DNA from: Amycolatopsis solani
GTDB taxonomy: Bacteria > Actinomycetota > Actinomycetes > Mycobacteriales > Pseudonocardiaceae
Reading direction: 5' to 3'
Assembly: GCF_033441515.1 (NCBI RefSeq)
Contig: NZ_JAWQJT010000003.1
Coordinates: forward strand, 1,240,001-1,304,000
DNA: 64,000 bases
In this document: positions 8,004 through 17,493 of the stretch, in pieces
Layout: every line of letters begins with the position of its first letter
How positions within the stretch are numbered: the first letter of the stretch is position 1
Notes under the pieces: generated by a model
Seen by the model: only the letters and a program-made list of their open reading frames with translations
Told to the model about the DNA's origin: nothing
Databases searched by the model: none
Made by a program: the position numbers and the translations under genes

Positions 8004-9028
8004 GCGACCTCCCCCTCCTCGCCGTCACCCTCGGCGATCCCGTGGGCATCGGCCCGGAGATCACCCTGAAGACCCTGGCCGAGCCGGAGGCACTGCAGCT
8101 GGCGCGCGGGGTCGCGGTCGGCGACGCGCCGGTGCTCGACCGCGTCGCCCGGCACCTGGGCCTGTCCGTGGAGATCAACCCGATCGCCACGGTCGCCGAC
8201 GCGCGCTTCACCCCCGGCGTGATCGACGTGCTCAACCTCGGCGTCGTCACCGAAGACCTGCCGTGGGGCGAGGTCAACGCGACCGCGGGGGCCGCCGCGG
8301 TCGGCGCGATCGAGGTCGCCACCCGGCTCGCGCTGGCCGGCGAGGTCGACGCGGTCGTGACCGCGCCGATCAACAAGGAGGCGATCTGGGCGGCCGGCTC
8401 CCGGCACCTCGGGCACACCGAGATGCTCGGCGAGCTGACCGGCTCGACCCGGTTCAACACGATGTTCTGGGTGTCCGGGCTGAAGATCTTCTTCGCCACG
8501 CGGCACCTTTCGCTGCGCGAGGCGCTCGACCGGATCACGCGGGAGAACATCGAGCACGCGATCCGCGAGGCCTACACCGCGCTCGAAGTGTTCGGCACGG
8601 AGAAACCGAGGCTCGCCGTGGCCGCGCTGAACCCGCACGGCGGGGAAAACGGCAAGTTCGGCGACGAGGAGATCGTCGCGATCGCGCCCGCGGTCGCCGC
8701 CGCGCGCGCCGCGGGGCTCGACGTGGTCGGCCCGATCCCGGCGGATTCCGTGTTCCACCAAGGGATCCAGGGCCGCTTCGACGGCGTGCTCTCGCTCTAC
8801 CACGACCAGGGGCACATCGCGTCCAAGACCTACGACTTCGACGGCACCGTCTCGGTGACGGTCGGCCTGCCGATCCTGCGCACGTCCGTCGACCACGGCA
8901 CGGCGTTCGACATCGCCGGCACGGGCCGGGCGTCGCACGGCACCATGCGCGCCGCGTTCAAGGCGGCGGCGACGCTGGCGCCGTACGCCCGGAAGCTGCC
9001 CGCGATCTACCCGCCGAGCGTCCGGTGA
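8000..9028 (+). CDS. PdxA-type 4-phospho-sugar-acid dehydrogenase
   Basis: The 342-residue protein belongs to the 4-hydroxythreonine-4-phosphate dehydrogenase family: GDPVGIGPEI at the N-terminus, TAPINKE, HLGHTEML, YHDQGHIASK and SVDHGTAFDIAGTG supply the metal-binding histidines. It begins with GTG inside the stop of the kinase gene. Paired with a DUF1537 kinase it is more likely a D-erythronate/D-threonate-4-phosphate dehydrogenase (PdxA2 role) than a vitamin B6 enzyme. The neighbours, not the sequence itself, decide this. Confidence 0.85.
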   Translation: MSDLPLLAVTLGDPVGIGPEITLKTLAEPEALQLARGVAVGDAPVLDRVARHLGLSVEINPIATVADARFTPGVIDVLNLGVVTEDLPWGEVNATAGAAAVGAIEVATRLALAGEVDAVVTAPINKEAIWAAGSRHLGHTEMLGELTGSTRFNTMFWVSGLKIFFATRHLSLREALDRITRENIEHAIREAYTALEVFGTEKPRLAVAALNPHGGENGKFGDEEIVAIAPAVAAARAAGLDVVGPIPADSVFHQGIQGRFDGVLSLYHDQGHIASKTYDFDGTVSVTVGLPILRTSVDHGTAFDIAGTGRASHGTMRAAFKAAATLAPYARKLPAIYPPSVR

Positions 9029-10302
9029 TCCCCCGCAAGCGCTGGGCCTACGTCATCCCGGTCGCGGTGGTCATGTACATGCTGGCCTACCTCGACCGCA
9101 CGAACGTCGCGGTGATCCTGCCCTACATCGGCGACGACTTCCCGTTGTCCGCCAGCGCGAAGGGGCTGGCGAGCGGCATCTTCTTCGTCGGCTACCTCGT
9201 CCTGCAGATCCCGGCGGCGGTGCTGGCGGCGAAGTGGAGCGCCCGCAAGACCGTGCTGATCCTGATGATCGCGTGGTCGATCGCGGCGGTGCTGTGCGGG
9301 CTGGTGCGGAACGAAACGCAGCTGCACCTGGCCCGGCTGCTGCTCGGGCTGTTCGAAGGCGGCGTGTGGCCCGCGGTGCTGATCCTGCTGGCGTCGTGGT
9401 TCCCGCAGGCGGAACGGGCCAGGGCGAACGCGCTGTGGATGACGTGCCTGCCGATCTCGGCGATCATCATGTCGCCGCTGTCCGGGCTGATGCTCGACCA
9501 CATGTCGTGGCGCTGGGTGTTCGTGCTCCAGGGCCTGCCACCGCTGCTGTGGGCGGTCGTCTGGTGGTTCGCGGTGGCCGACCGGCCGGCCAAGGCCCGG
9601 TGGATCTCCGCCGAGGAGCGCGAGTACCTCGAAACGACCTTGAAGGCCGAAGAAGACGCGAAGCCCGCGTTCGCGAAGCAGGGTTACCGGCAAGCGCTGG
9701 CGAACCGGCAGGTGCTGCTGCTGATCGGCATCTATTTCTTCTGGATCACCGGCTTCTACGGGTTCAGCTTGTGGTTGCCGTCGGTGGTGAAGACGATGAC
9801 GGGCGGTTCGGCCACCGCGGTCGGGTTCCTTTCGGCCGTGCCGTACGTCCTCGCACTGGCCGGGATGGTCGCGTGCGCGCACTGGTCGGACCGGACCGGC
9901 GACCGGCGGCTCGCGGTCACCCTGCCGCTGCTGGTGGCCATCGCCGGGCTCCTGGTGGGCAACCTCGTGCACTGGCCACCGGCCGTGCAGCTGATCCTGC
10001 TCTGCGTCGTGGCGACCGGCGTGTACATGCCGTACGGGCCGTTCTGGGCGATCCCCAGCCGGCTCCTCGGCATCGAGGTGGTCGCCGTGGCGATGGGCCT
10101 GATCAACGCCCTCGGCAACCTCGGCGGGTTCGCCGGTCCCTACCTGGTCGGCTGGCTCACCGACGTCACCGGCAGCGCCACCACCGGGTTCGTCGTGCTG
10201 GCCGCGTTCCTCGCCGTGGCCGCCGGGCTGGCGTTCTTCGGGCTGAAACCCGCGGTTGTGGAAGAGTCGGCGCATGTCCCAGCCGCGACCAGGCACCCGT
10301 GA
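9025..10302 (+). CDS. MFS transporter, anion:cation symporter (ACS) type
   Basis: The 425-residue protein has about 12 membrane segments and the ACS-family pattern (YLDRTNVAVILPYI near residue 20, LLGLFEGGVWPAVLILLASWFP near residue 105). It starts with GTG overlapping the dehydrogenase stop (GTGA). ACS carriers take up organic anions such as tartrate, glucarate and threonate. In this operon a sugar-acid importer fits well. Confidence 0.85.
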   Translation: MIPRKRWAYVIPVAVVMYMLAYLDRTNVAVILPYIGDDFPLSASAKGLASGIFFVGYLVLQIPAAVLAAKWSARKTVLILMIAWSIAAVLCGLVRNETQLHLARLLLGLFEGGVWPAVLILLASWFPQAERARANALWMTCLPISAIIMSPLSGLMLDHMSWRWVFVLQGLPPLLWAVVWWFAVADRPAKARWISAEEREYLETTLKAEEDAKPAFAKQGYRQALANRQVLLLIGIYFFWITGFYGFSLWLPSVVKTMTGGSATAVGFLSAVPYVLALAGMVACAHWSDRTGDRRLAVTLPLLVAIAGLLVGNLVHWPPAVQLILLCVVATGVYMPYGPFWAIPSRLLGIEVVAVAMGLINALGNLGGFAGPYLVGWLTDVTGSATTGFVVLAAFLAVAAGLAFFGLKPAVVEESAHVPAATRHP

Positions 10303-11074
10303 CCGGCGCGCGATGCTCCTGGAGGCCGTCCGCGACGGCTCCGGCGGCATCGCGGAGCTGGCCGCGGAGTTCGGTGTCTCCGAGTCGACGATCCGCCGCG
10401 ACCTCGCCTCCCTCGCCGGGGCCGGGCACGTCGTCCGCACCTACGGCGGCGCGCTCGACACCGAACGCAGTCCCCGGGAAAAGGACCAGGAGCACGCGGC
10501 GGCCAAGGAGGCCATCGCCCGCGAGGCCGCCGCGCTGGTCGAGGACGGCGAGGTGGTGCTGCTCGACGCCGGCACGACCACCGGCAGGCTCGCCCGGCAC
10601 CTCGCCCACCGGGAGGGGCTGACGGTGGTCACCAACGGCGTCACCGCCATCCGCGAGCTGGCCGGGTTCGCCGGGATCGACCTGATCGTCCTCGGCGGCC
10701 GGCTGCGGCACCCCAACGAAGCGATCCTGGGCGAGACCGTGCTGGCCCAGCTGCGGCACATCTCACCCGATCGGGTGTTCCTGGGCGCGGACGGCGTGGT
10801 CGACGGCCGGGGGCTGTGCTGTCCCTCACTCGAGCAGTCGGTGGTCAAGCACGCGATACTCCACGCGGGCGGCGAGGCGTACGTGCTGGCCGACCACTCC
10901 AAGCTGGACCAGGCCCCTTTTTCCTACTGGGCGCCGCTGGACCGCGACTACCGGCTGATCACCGACGAGCCGAAGGCCGACGTCACGTACCCGCAGTTCG
11001 CCGAGAGCGTGATCCTGGCCGGCGAGGCCGAAATTGTCGGGGGTGCCGCGCATCATGGACGGCGTGGCAGATGA
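10274..11074 (+). CDS. DeoR-family transcriptional regulator
   Basis: This 266-residue protein has an N-terminal winged helix (IAELAAEFGVSESTIRRDL, then GGAL) and a DeoRC sensor domain (LLDAGTTTGRLARHL, VVTNGVTAIRELA, FLGADGV). DeoRC domains bind phosphorylated sugars, so a phospho-sugar-acid intermediate is the likely inducer. The ATG at 10274 lies inside the transporter's 3' end. It is last in the operon and probably controls it through the repeat at 6702-6740. Confidence 0.85.
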   Translation: MSQPRPGTRDRRAMLLEAVRDGSGGIAELAAEFGVSESTIRRDLASLAGAGHVVRTYGGALDTERSPREKDQEHAAAKEAIAREAAALVEDGEVVLLDAGTTTGRLARHLAHREGLTVVTNGVTAIRELAGFAGIDLIVLGGRLRHPNEAILGETVLAQLRHISPDRVFLGADGVVDGRGLCCPSLEQSVVKHAILHAGGEAYVLADHSKLDQAPFSYWAPLDRDYRLITDEPKADVTYPQFAESVILAGEAEIVGGAAHHGRRGR

Positions 11075-14000
11075 CGTGCTCGACCTCTTCTCCCCCGCGA
11101 CCCGGGACTGGTTCGCGGGGGCCTTCGCCGCGCCCACCGCGGCGCAGGAAGGGGCCTGGCGGGCGGCGCACGCGGGTGAGCACGCCCTCGTCGTCGCGCC
11201 GACCGGGTCCGGCAAGACGCTGTCGGCGTTCCTCTGGGCGCTCGACCGGCTCTCGGTGGAGCCGCCGCCGGCGGAGGCCACCAAACGCTGCCGGATCCTC
11301 TACGTCTCGCCGCTGAAGGCGCTCGCCGTCGACGTCCAGCGGAACCTGCGCGCACCGCTCGCCGGCATCTCGCAGGCGTCCCGGCGGCTCGGGTTGCCGG
11401 TGCCGGAGATCGAAGTCGGCATGCGCACCGGCGACACGACCGCGGCCGAGCGCCGCTCGTTCGGCAAGACCCCGCCGGACGTGCTGGTGACCACGCCGGA
11501 GTCGCTGTTCCTCATCCTCACGTCCTCGGCGCGGGAGTCGCTGCGCGGCGTCGAGACCGTGATCGTCGACGAGGTGCACGCGGTCGCCGGCGGCAAGCGC
11601 GGCGCGCACCTCGCGCTCTCGCTGGAGCGGCTGGACTCCCTCCTCCCCAAGCCCGCGCAGCGGATCGGCCTGTCGGCGACGGTCCGCCCGGTCGACGAGG
11701 TGAGCGCGTTCCTGGCCGGCGGCCGCCCGGTGCGGGTGGTCCAGCCGAAGCTGGCGAAGACCATCGAGGTCCGCGTCGAGGTCCCGGTCGAGGACATGAG
11801 CAACCTCGACGCGCCCCGCCGCGGCCCGGCGCCCAGCCCGCTCGACGAGCTGGAGTCGCTCGGGTCGCTCGAGTCGTTGGAGTCGCTGACCGAGGCGTTC
11901 CCGCCGGGTGACGTCGCACCCGGTGGCATCGGCACGCTGGAGGAGATCGCCGGCAACCCGGTGCAGCGGCCGTCGATCTGGCCGGCCGTCGAGGAGCGGG
12001 TGCTGAGCCTGATCCAGGACCACCGCTCGACGATCGTGTTCGCCAACTCCCGGCGGCTCACCGAGCGGATGACGGCCCGGCTCAACGAACTGGCCGCCGA
12101 GCAGACGGAGCTGACCCCGGCCGACACGTTCCCGGCCGAAGCCGTCGGGCAGTCCGGGGTGAGCACCGGCGCGCCGCCGGTCATCGCGCGGGCGCACCAC
12201 GGGTCGATGTCGCGGGAGCAGCGCACGCACGTCGAGGAGGACCTCAAGTCCGGGCGGCTGCCGTGCGTGGTGGCGACGTCGTCGCTGGAGCTGGGCATCG
12301 ACATGGGCGCGGTCGACCTGGTGGTGCAGATCGAGGCGCCGCCCACGGTGGCGTCCGGGCTGCAGCGCGTCGGCCGGGCCGGGCACCAGGTCGGCGCGGT
12401 GTCGTCCGGGGTGATGTTCCCGAAGTTCCGCGGCGACCTCGTCTCGTGCGCGGTGGTGGCGGAGCGGATGGCGAGCGGCGCGATCGAGGCGGTCCGCTAC
12501 CCCCGCAACCCGCTCGACGTCCTCGCGCAGCACGTCGTGGCCATGGTGGCGCTGGAACCGTGGACGGTGGCGGACCTGGCGTCGCTGGTGCGGCGAGCGG
12601 CGCCGTTCGCGTCGCTGCCGGACGACGCGCTGCACGCGGTGCTCGACATGCTCGCGGGCCGGTACCCGAGCGAGGAGTTCGGCGAACTGCGGGCGCGGAT
12701 CACCTGGGACCGCATCAGCGGCGAGCTGCGCGGGCGGCCCGGTTCGCAGCGGCTGGCCGTGACCTCGGGCGGCACCATCCCGGACCGCGGCCTGTTCACC
12801 GTGATGACGCCGGGCGCGGACGACAAGCCCGGTTCGCGCGTCGGCGAGTTCGACGAGGAGATGGTGTACGAGTCGCGCGTCGGCGACACCATCCTGCTCG
12901 GCACGTCGTCGTGGCGGATCACCGACATCACGCACGACCGGGTCATCGTGGTGCCCGCGCCCGGTGAGCCGGCGCGGATGCCGTTCTGGAAGGGCGACGC
13001 GCCGGGGCGTCCGCTGGAACTCGGCCGGGCGCTGGGGAAGTTCGTCCGCGAACTGTCCACATCGGACGACCAGAAGGCCAGGGACCGGGCCGCCGCGGCG
13101 GGGCTGGACCAGCGGGCGTCGGACAACCTGCTCGCCTACCTGGCCGAGCAGAAGTCCGCGACCCGGCACGTGCCGAACGACCGGACGCTCCTGCTGGAGC
13201 GCTACCGCGACGAGCTGGGTGACTGGCGGATCATCCTGCACTCGCCGTTCGGCGCGCAGGTGAACGCGCCGTGGGCGCTCGCGATCGCGGCGCGGCTGCG
13301 GGAAAACCGCGGGGTCGACGCGCAGGTGGCGCACTCCGACGACGGCATCGTCCTGCGCCTGCCGGACGCGCTGGATTCCGAGGGCGGCGACGTCACCATC
13401 GGCGCCGACGACGTGCTGCTCGATCCCGAAGAGGTGGAGCAGCTCATCGTCGCCGAAGTCGGCGGCTCGGCGGTGTTCGCGGCCCGCTTCCGGGAATGCG
13501 CGGCGCGGTCGCTGCTGCTGCCCCGCCGGGACCCGCGGCGCCGTACTCCCCTGTGGCAGCAACGGCAACGCGCGTCGCAGCTGCTTTCGGTGGCGGCGAA
13601 GTACGAACGGTTCCCGGTCGTGCTGGAGGCGATGCGGGAAGTCCTGCAGGACGTCTACGACGTGAGCGGCCTGCGGGAGCTGATGGCCGACGTCCGCGCG
13701 CGCAAGGTCCGGCTGGTGGAGGTCGAGACGCCGGCCGCGTCGCCGTTCGCGCGCAGCCTGCTCTTCGGCTACGTCGGGATGTTCCTGTACGAGACCGACG
13801 CACCGCTGGCCGAACGGCGGGCGGCGGCGCTGTCGCTGGATTCGGCGCTGCTCGCCGAACTCCTCGGCACCGAAGCGATCCGCGAACTGCTCGACCCGGA
13901 AGCCGTGCGCGAGGTGGAACGGTCGCTGCAGCGGCTCGAACCCGACCGGCACGCGCGGTCGGCCGAGGACGCCGCGGACCTGTTGCGGTTCCTCGGCGAC

Positions 14001-15743
14001 CTGACCGTCGAGGAGGCCGCCGAACGCGGGATCCAGGCGGAGTGGCTCACCGAACTGGAAGCGGCGCGGCGGGCGATCCGGGTGCGGATCGGCGGCGAGG
14101 AACGGTTCCTGGCGATCGAGGACTCGGGCAAGGTGCGGGACGCGCTGGGCACGGCGCTGCCGGTCGGCGTGCCCGAGGCGTTCACCGAACCGGTCGCGGA
14201 CCCGCTCGGCGACCTGCTGTCGCGCTACGCCCGCAGCCGCGGGCCGTTCGCCGCGGCGGACGCGGCGAAGCGGTTCGGGCTGGGCCTGGCCGTCGTCACC
14301 GGCGTCCTCGACCGGATGACCGGGGAAGGCCGCCTGGTGCGCGGCGAGCTGAGCCCGGTCGGCCATCCCGATACCCACGGGGTCGGGATCGAGTACTGCG
14401 ATTCGGCGGTCCTGCGCCGGCTGCGGCGGGCTTCGCTGGCGAAGCTGCGGGCGGAGGTCGAGCCGGTCGAACCGGCGGCGCTGGGCCGGTTCCTGCCCGC
14501 GTGGCACGGGTTCGGCGGCCGCGTCCGGGCGGCGCCGACGGCGGACGACGTGCTGTCGGTGGTCGAGCAGCTCGCCGGGGCGCCGTTGCCGGCGAGCGCG
14601 GTGGAGTCGCTGATCCTGCCCGGCCGGCTGCCGGGTTACTCCCCCGCGCTGCTGGACGAGCTGACGACGGCGGGCGAGGTCACCTGGGCGGGCTGCGGCG
14701 CGCTGTCCGGCGGGGACGGCTGGATCGCCCTCGCTCCCACGGACGTCGCCGACCTGCTGCTGCCCGAGGTCGTCGAAGACATCCCGACCGGGCCGCTGCA
14801 CGACGCGATCGTGTCCACTTTGGAGGGTGGCGCGCTGTTCTTCCGCCAGCTGGTGGACCGCGCGACCGTGCTGGTCGAGAAGGCACCGAGTGACGCCGAA
14901 GTCGTGGCGGCGCTGTGGGACCTGGTGTGGGCGGGGCTGGTCACGGGCGACACGCTGGGCCCGCTGCGGGCCCAGGTCGCCGGGCACGGCGCGCACAAAC
15001 CCCGGCGCCAGGCGCCCCGCGGCCGGTACGCGCGGTTGCGGGCCGGGCGGCCGCAGATGCCGTCGCGGTCCGGGCCGCCGACCGTGGCGGGCCGGTGGGC
15101 GCTGACCCCGCCGCGCGAAACCGACGCGACCCGCCGGGCCCACGCCCGCACGGAGGCGTTCCTGGAGCGCCACGGCGTCCTGACCCGCGGCGCACTCGAC
15201 ACCGAACGCGTCACCGGCGGGTTCTCGGGGATCTACAAGGTCCTGCGCGGCATGGAGGACACGGGCCAGGTGATCCGCGGCTACGTCGTGGAGGGCCTCG
15301 GCGCGGCCCAGTTCGCGGCGAAGGGCGCGGTGGACCGCCTGCGCGCCGTGTCCGGCCCGGGCCGCCCGGCCCCCGGCCGCGCGGTGGTGCTGGCCGCGGC
15401 GGACCCGGCCCAGCCCTACGGCGCCGCCCTCCCCTGGCCGGCGGCGACGGGCGACACGAAACACCGTCCCGCCCGCAAGGCCGGAGCACTGGCGGTCCTG
15501 GTGGACGGGGTCCCGGCCCTGTACGTCGAGCGAGGAGGCCGCTCACTGCTGAGCTTCACGGAGGAACGAAAACCCTTGTCGGACGCGGCCCAGGCACTGT
15601 CGGCGGCGGTCCGCGAGGGCTGGCTGGGCCAGCTGTCCGTCCAGCGCGCGGACGGCGAGCAAGCCCTCACCTCGGAGCTGGCGGAAGTGCTGCGGGAAGC
15701 GGGTTTCCGGGCGACACCGTCGGGCCTGCGCCTACGAGCCTGA
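11055..15743 (+). CDS. lhr: ATP-dependent helicase Lhr
   Basis: The 1562-residue superfamily 2 helicase shows Walker A (APTGSGKT, about residue 50), TTPESLF, Walker B as DEVHAV, SATVRP, and motif VI as QRVGRAGHQ. A long C-terminal region contains the winged-helix and Lhr-core parts. Lhr is a 3'-5' DNA/RNA helicase linked to repair in mycobacteria. The ATG at 11055 gives MDGVADDVLDLFSPATRDWF. A TTG at 11034 is also in frame. The start overlaps the end of the DeoR gene by 20 bases. Confidence 0.93.
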   Translation: MDGVADDVLDLFSPATRDWFAGAFAAPTAAQEGAWRAAHAGEHALVVAPTGSGKTLSAFLWALDRLSVEPPPAEATKRCRILYVSPLKALAVDVQRNLRAPLAGISQASRRLGLPVPEIEVGMRTGDTTAAERRSFGKTPPDVLVTTPESLFLILTSSARESLRGVETVIVDEVHAVAGGKRGAHLALSLERLDSLLPKPAQRIGLSATVRPVDEVSAFLAGGRPVRVVQPKLAKTIEVRVEVPVEDMSNLDAPRRGPAPSPLDELESLGSLESLESLTEAFPPGDVAPGGIGTLEEIAGNPVQRPSIWPAVEERVLSLIQDHRSTIVFANSRRLTERMTARLNELAAEQTELTPADTFPAEAVGQSGVSTGAPPVIARAHHGSMSREQRTHVEEDLKSGRLPCVVATSSLELGIDMGAVDLVVQIEAPPTVASGLQRVGRAGHQVGAVSSGVMFPKFRGDLVSCAVVAERMASGAIEAVRYPRNPLDVLAQHVVAMVALEPWTVADLASLVRRAAPFASLPDDALHAVLDMLAGRYPSEEFGELRARITWDRISGELRGRPGSQRLAVTSGGTIPDRGLFTVMTPGADDKPGSRVGEFDEEMVYESRVGDTILLGTSSWRITDITHDRVIVVPAPGEPARMPFWKGDAPGRPLELGRALGKFVRELSTSDDQKARDRAAAAGLDQRASDNLLAYLAEQKSATRHVPNDRTLLLERYRDELGDWRIILHSPFGAQVNAPWALAIAARLRENRGVDAQVAHSDDGIVLRLPDALDSEGGDVTIGADDVLLDPEEVEQLIVAEVGGSAVFAARFRECAARSLLLPRRDPRRRTPLWQQRQRASQLLSVAAKYERFPVVLEAMREVLQDVYDVSGLRELMADVRARKVRLVEVETPAASPFARSLLFGYVGMFLYETDAPLAERRAAALSLDSALLAELLGTEAIRELLDPEAVREVERSLQRLEPDRHARSAEDAADLLRFLGDLTVEEAAERGIQAEWLTELEAARRAIRVRIGGEERFLAIEDSGKVRDALGTALPVGVPEAFTEPVADPLGDLLSRYARSRGPFAAADAAKRFGLGLAVVTGVLDRMTGEGRLVRGELSPVGHPDTHGVGIEYCDSAVLRRLRRASLAKLRAEVEPVEPAALGRFLPAWHGFGGRVRAAPTADDVLSVVEQLAGAPLPASAVESLILPGRLPGYSPALLDELTTAGEVTWAGCGALSGGDGWIALAPTDVADLLLPEVVEDIPTGPLHDAIVSTLEGGALFFRQLVDRATVLVEKAPSDAEVVAALWDLVWAGLVTGDTLGPLRAQVAGHGAHKPRRQAPRGRYARLRAGRPQMPSRSGPPTVAGRWALTPPRETDATRRAHARTEAFLERHGVLTRGALDTERVTGGFSGIYKVLRGMEDTGQVIRGYVVEGLGAAQFAAKGAVDRLRAVSGPGRPAPGRAVVLAAADPAQPYGAALPWPAATGDTKHRPARKAGALAVLVDGVPALYVERGGRSLLSFTEERKPLSDAAQALSAAVREGWLGQLSVQRADGEQALTSELAEVLREAGFRATPSGLRLRA

Positions 15744-15860
15744 GGAGGGAAAGGATCGGCGCCCGGGTGGCGGTGCGCGAGGCACACCGCAGGCATCCGC
15801 GACCCCGCCGCGGGCTGCCCTAAGCTGCCAGTCCGACACCGCACGAAGGATGTTCTGCTC

Positions 15861-16361
15861 ATGGCGATGCGCGAACTGCGCTATTTCGGCGACCCGATCC
15901 TCAAGTCCGTCTGCGATCCGGTCACCGTGTTCGACGAAAAGCTCGAAGCGCTCGTGCGGGACCTGGTCGACTCGGTCAAACCCGCCGGGCGGGCCGGGCT
16001 GGCCGCGCCGCAGATCGGCGTCGGGTTGCGGGTTTTCAGCTATGACGTCGCCGGCCTCACCGGGTACGTCGTCAACCCCGAGATCGTCGAGCTCTCCGAG
16101 GAGACGCACGAAATCGGCGAAGGCTGCCTTTCCGTGCCGGAGCTGTGGTTCCCCACCCGGCGCGCCAAGCACGCCAAGGTCCGGGGCGTCGACGTCCACA
16201 ACGAGCCCATCGAGGTCGAAGGAGAAGACGTGCTCGCCCAGTGTCTCCAGCACGAAACCGATCACCTCGACGGCGTCCTCTACCTCGACCGGCTCACCGC
16301 CGAGCGCAAGAAGTCCGCCCTGCGCGAGGCGCGGGACAAAGACTGGTTCTGGAAGCGCTAG
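15861..16361 (+). CDS. def: Peptide deformylase
   Basis: The 166-residue enzyme removes the formyl group from new proteins. All three motifs are present: GLAAPQIG (46-53), EGCLSVPE (metal-binding Cys) and QHETDHLDG (HExxH-type zinc/iron ligands). GAAGGA precedes the ATG by 10 bases. The gap after lhr carries a possible TAAGCT -10 element. Its stop overlaps the end of the convergent GNAT gene by four bases. Confidence 0.97.
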   Translation: MAMRELRYFGDPILKSVCDPVTVFDEKLEALVRDLVDSVKPAGRAGLAAPQIGVGLRVFSYDVAGLTGYVVNPEIVELSEETHEIGEGCLSVPELWFPTRRAKHAKVRGVDVHNEPIEVEGEDVLAQCLQHETDHLDGVLYLDRLTAERKKSALREARDKDWFWKR

Positions 16362-17437
16362 GCAGGCAGGAAGAGCCGCAGCTTGGCGCCGTCCTCGACG
16401 GCTCGTTCCGTCCGCAGGCCGGCCCGGGCCGCCGTGCGGGGCAGGACGTCGTCGCCGGTCAGGCAGTCCGCCGACAGCTCCGTGATGCCCTGGGTCTCCG
16501 CGAGGACCGCGAGCCGAGCCAGCAGTGCCGTGCCGATGCCCTGCTGCTGCCAGTCGTCCTCCACCAGCAGGGAGATCTCGGCGGTCCCCGACGCGGCCGG
16601 GATGAGCTGGGCCAGGCCGATCACCTCGCGGCCGAACACCGCCAGCACGCTGGTTCCGCGCGGGGGCACCAGCAGCCGGTGCAGCCAGCGGCGCGGGACC
16701 GTCCGCACGCCCGAGTGGTAGCGCCGGAAGAGCGTCGCCATCGAGCAGCGGCGGTGCAGGTCGGCCACCGCGTCGGCGTCGCCGGGGACGCCTTTGCGCA
16801 GGACGATCGCGGCGCCGTCGGGGCGGTCGAGCACGACCGGGCCGGACGCGTTCCGGGCCGCCGCCGTGAGCAGCGCCACCAGCGCTCCGGCGCGGGTCAG
16901 CTCCAGCTGCACGAACGGCGCCCAACGACGGCGCGCCACCAGCGCGCGGTCGCCGGCCAGCGCGAACACCGCCCGGTGCCCGCTCTCGGTGCGAGCCGGG
17001 TTCGCCTCGGTGGCGGGGACCAGCGTGACGACGTCCGCGGCGAGGACGTCCTTCAGCACTTCGGCGAGGCGGCCCGGGTCGTCGACGGCGCGGCGGGCCG
17101 CCAGCAGCGTCGACGCGGACGGGTCGACCAGCTCGCGGACGTCGGCGTCGATGATCGCGGTGCATTCGCAGCCCTCGGCGCGGATGGCTTCGACCAGGCG
17201 CCGCCGGGGCAGGCCGGTCGCGGGGCGCAGCACGATCTCGTCGAGCACGCCGCCGGGCACCGGCAGCACGCTCAGGCCGAGGATGTTGCACTCCAGGTCG
17301 GCGAGCCGGATGGCGAGGCGGGCCAGGGTGCCCGGGTGGTCGTGCATCCGGACCCGCACCCGCCACGCCGACGCGCCGGCGGGCTCCTCGACGGCGGCCG
17401 TCCGATCCGGCTGGGGCAACGCTCTGGAGGTCTCCAT
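16358..17437 (-). CDS. ACT domain plus GNAT acetyltransferase fusion
   Basis: The 359-residue protein has an N-terminal ACT-like domain (VRVRMHDHPGTLARLAIRLA, about 27-90) and a C-terminal GNAT domain (about 225-355; LAQLIPA, then EDDWQQQGIGTALLARLA as the acetyl-CoA loop). ACT domains bind small ligands such as amino acids, so a ligand-gated acetyltransferase is plausible. The substrate is unknown. Start at the ATG MET-SRALPQ. The longer open frame upstream is the shadow of the next gene. Confidence 0.8.
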   Translation of the reverse strand: METSRALPQPDRTAAVEEPAGASAWRVRVRMHDHPGTLARLAIRLADLECNILGLSVLPVPGGVLDEIVLRPATGLPRRRLVEAIRAEGCECTAIIDADVRELVDPSASTLLAARRAVDDPGRLAEVLKDVLAADVVTLVPATEANPARTESGHRAVFALAGDRALVARRRWAPFVQLELTRAGALVALLTAAARNASGPVVLDRPDGAAIVLRKGVPGDADAVADLHRRCSMATLFRRYHSGVRTVPRRWLHRLLVPPRGTSVLAVFGREVIGLAQLIPAASGTAEISLLVEDDWQQQGIGTALLARLAVLAETQGITELSADCLTGDDVLPRTAARAGLRTERAVEDGAKLRLFLPA

Positions 17438-17493
17438 GCCCCCACGGTCCCCGGTGGTTGTTGCCGCCCCAGGACGCCGGTGTTTCGCGCAGG

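Noticed and set aside
10983..15464. A 1493-codon open frame on the minus strand
   Set aside because: It is the antisense shadow of lhr in GC-rich DNA: low-complexity Arg/Pro/Ala-rich translation with no domain.
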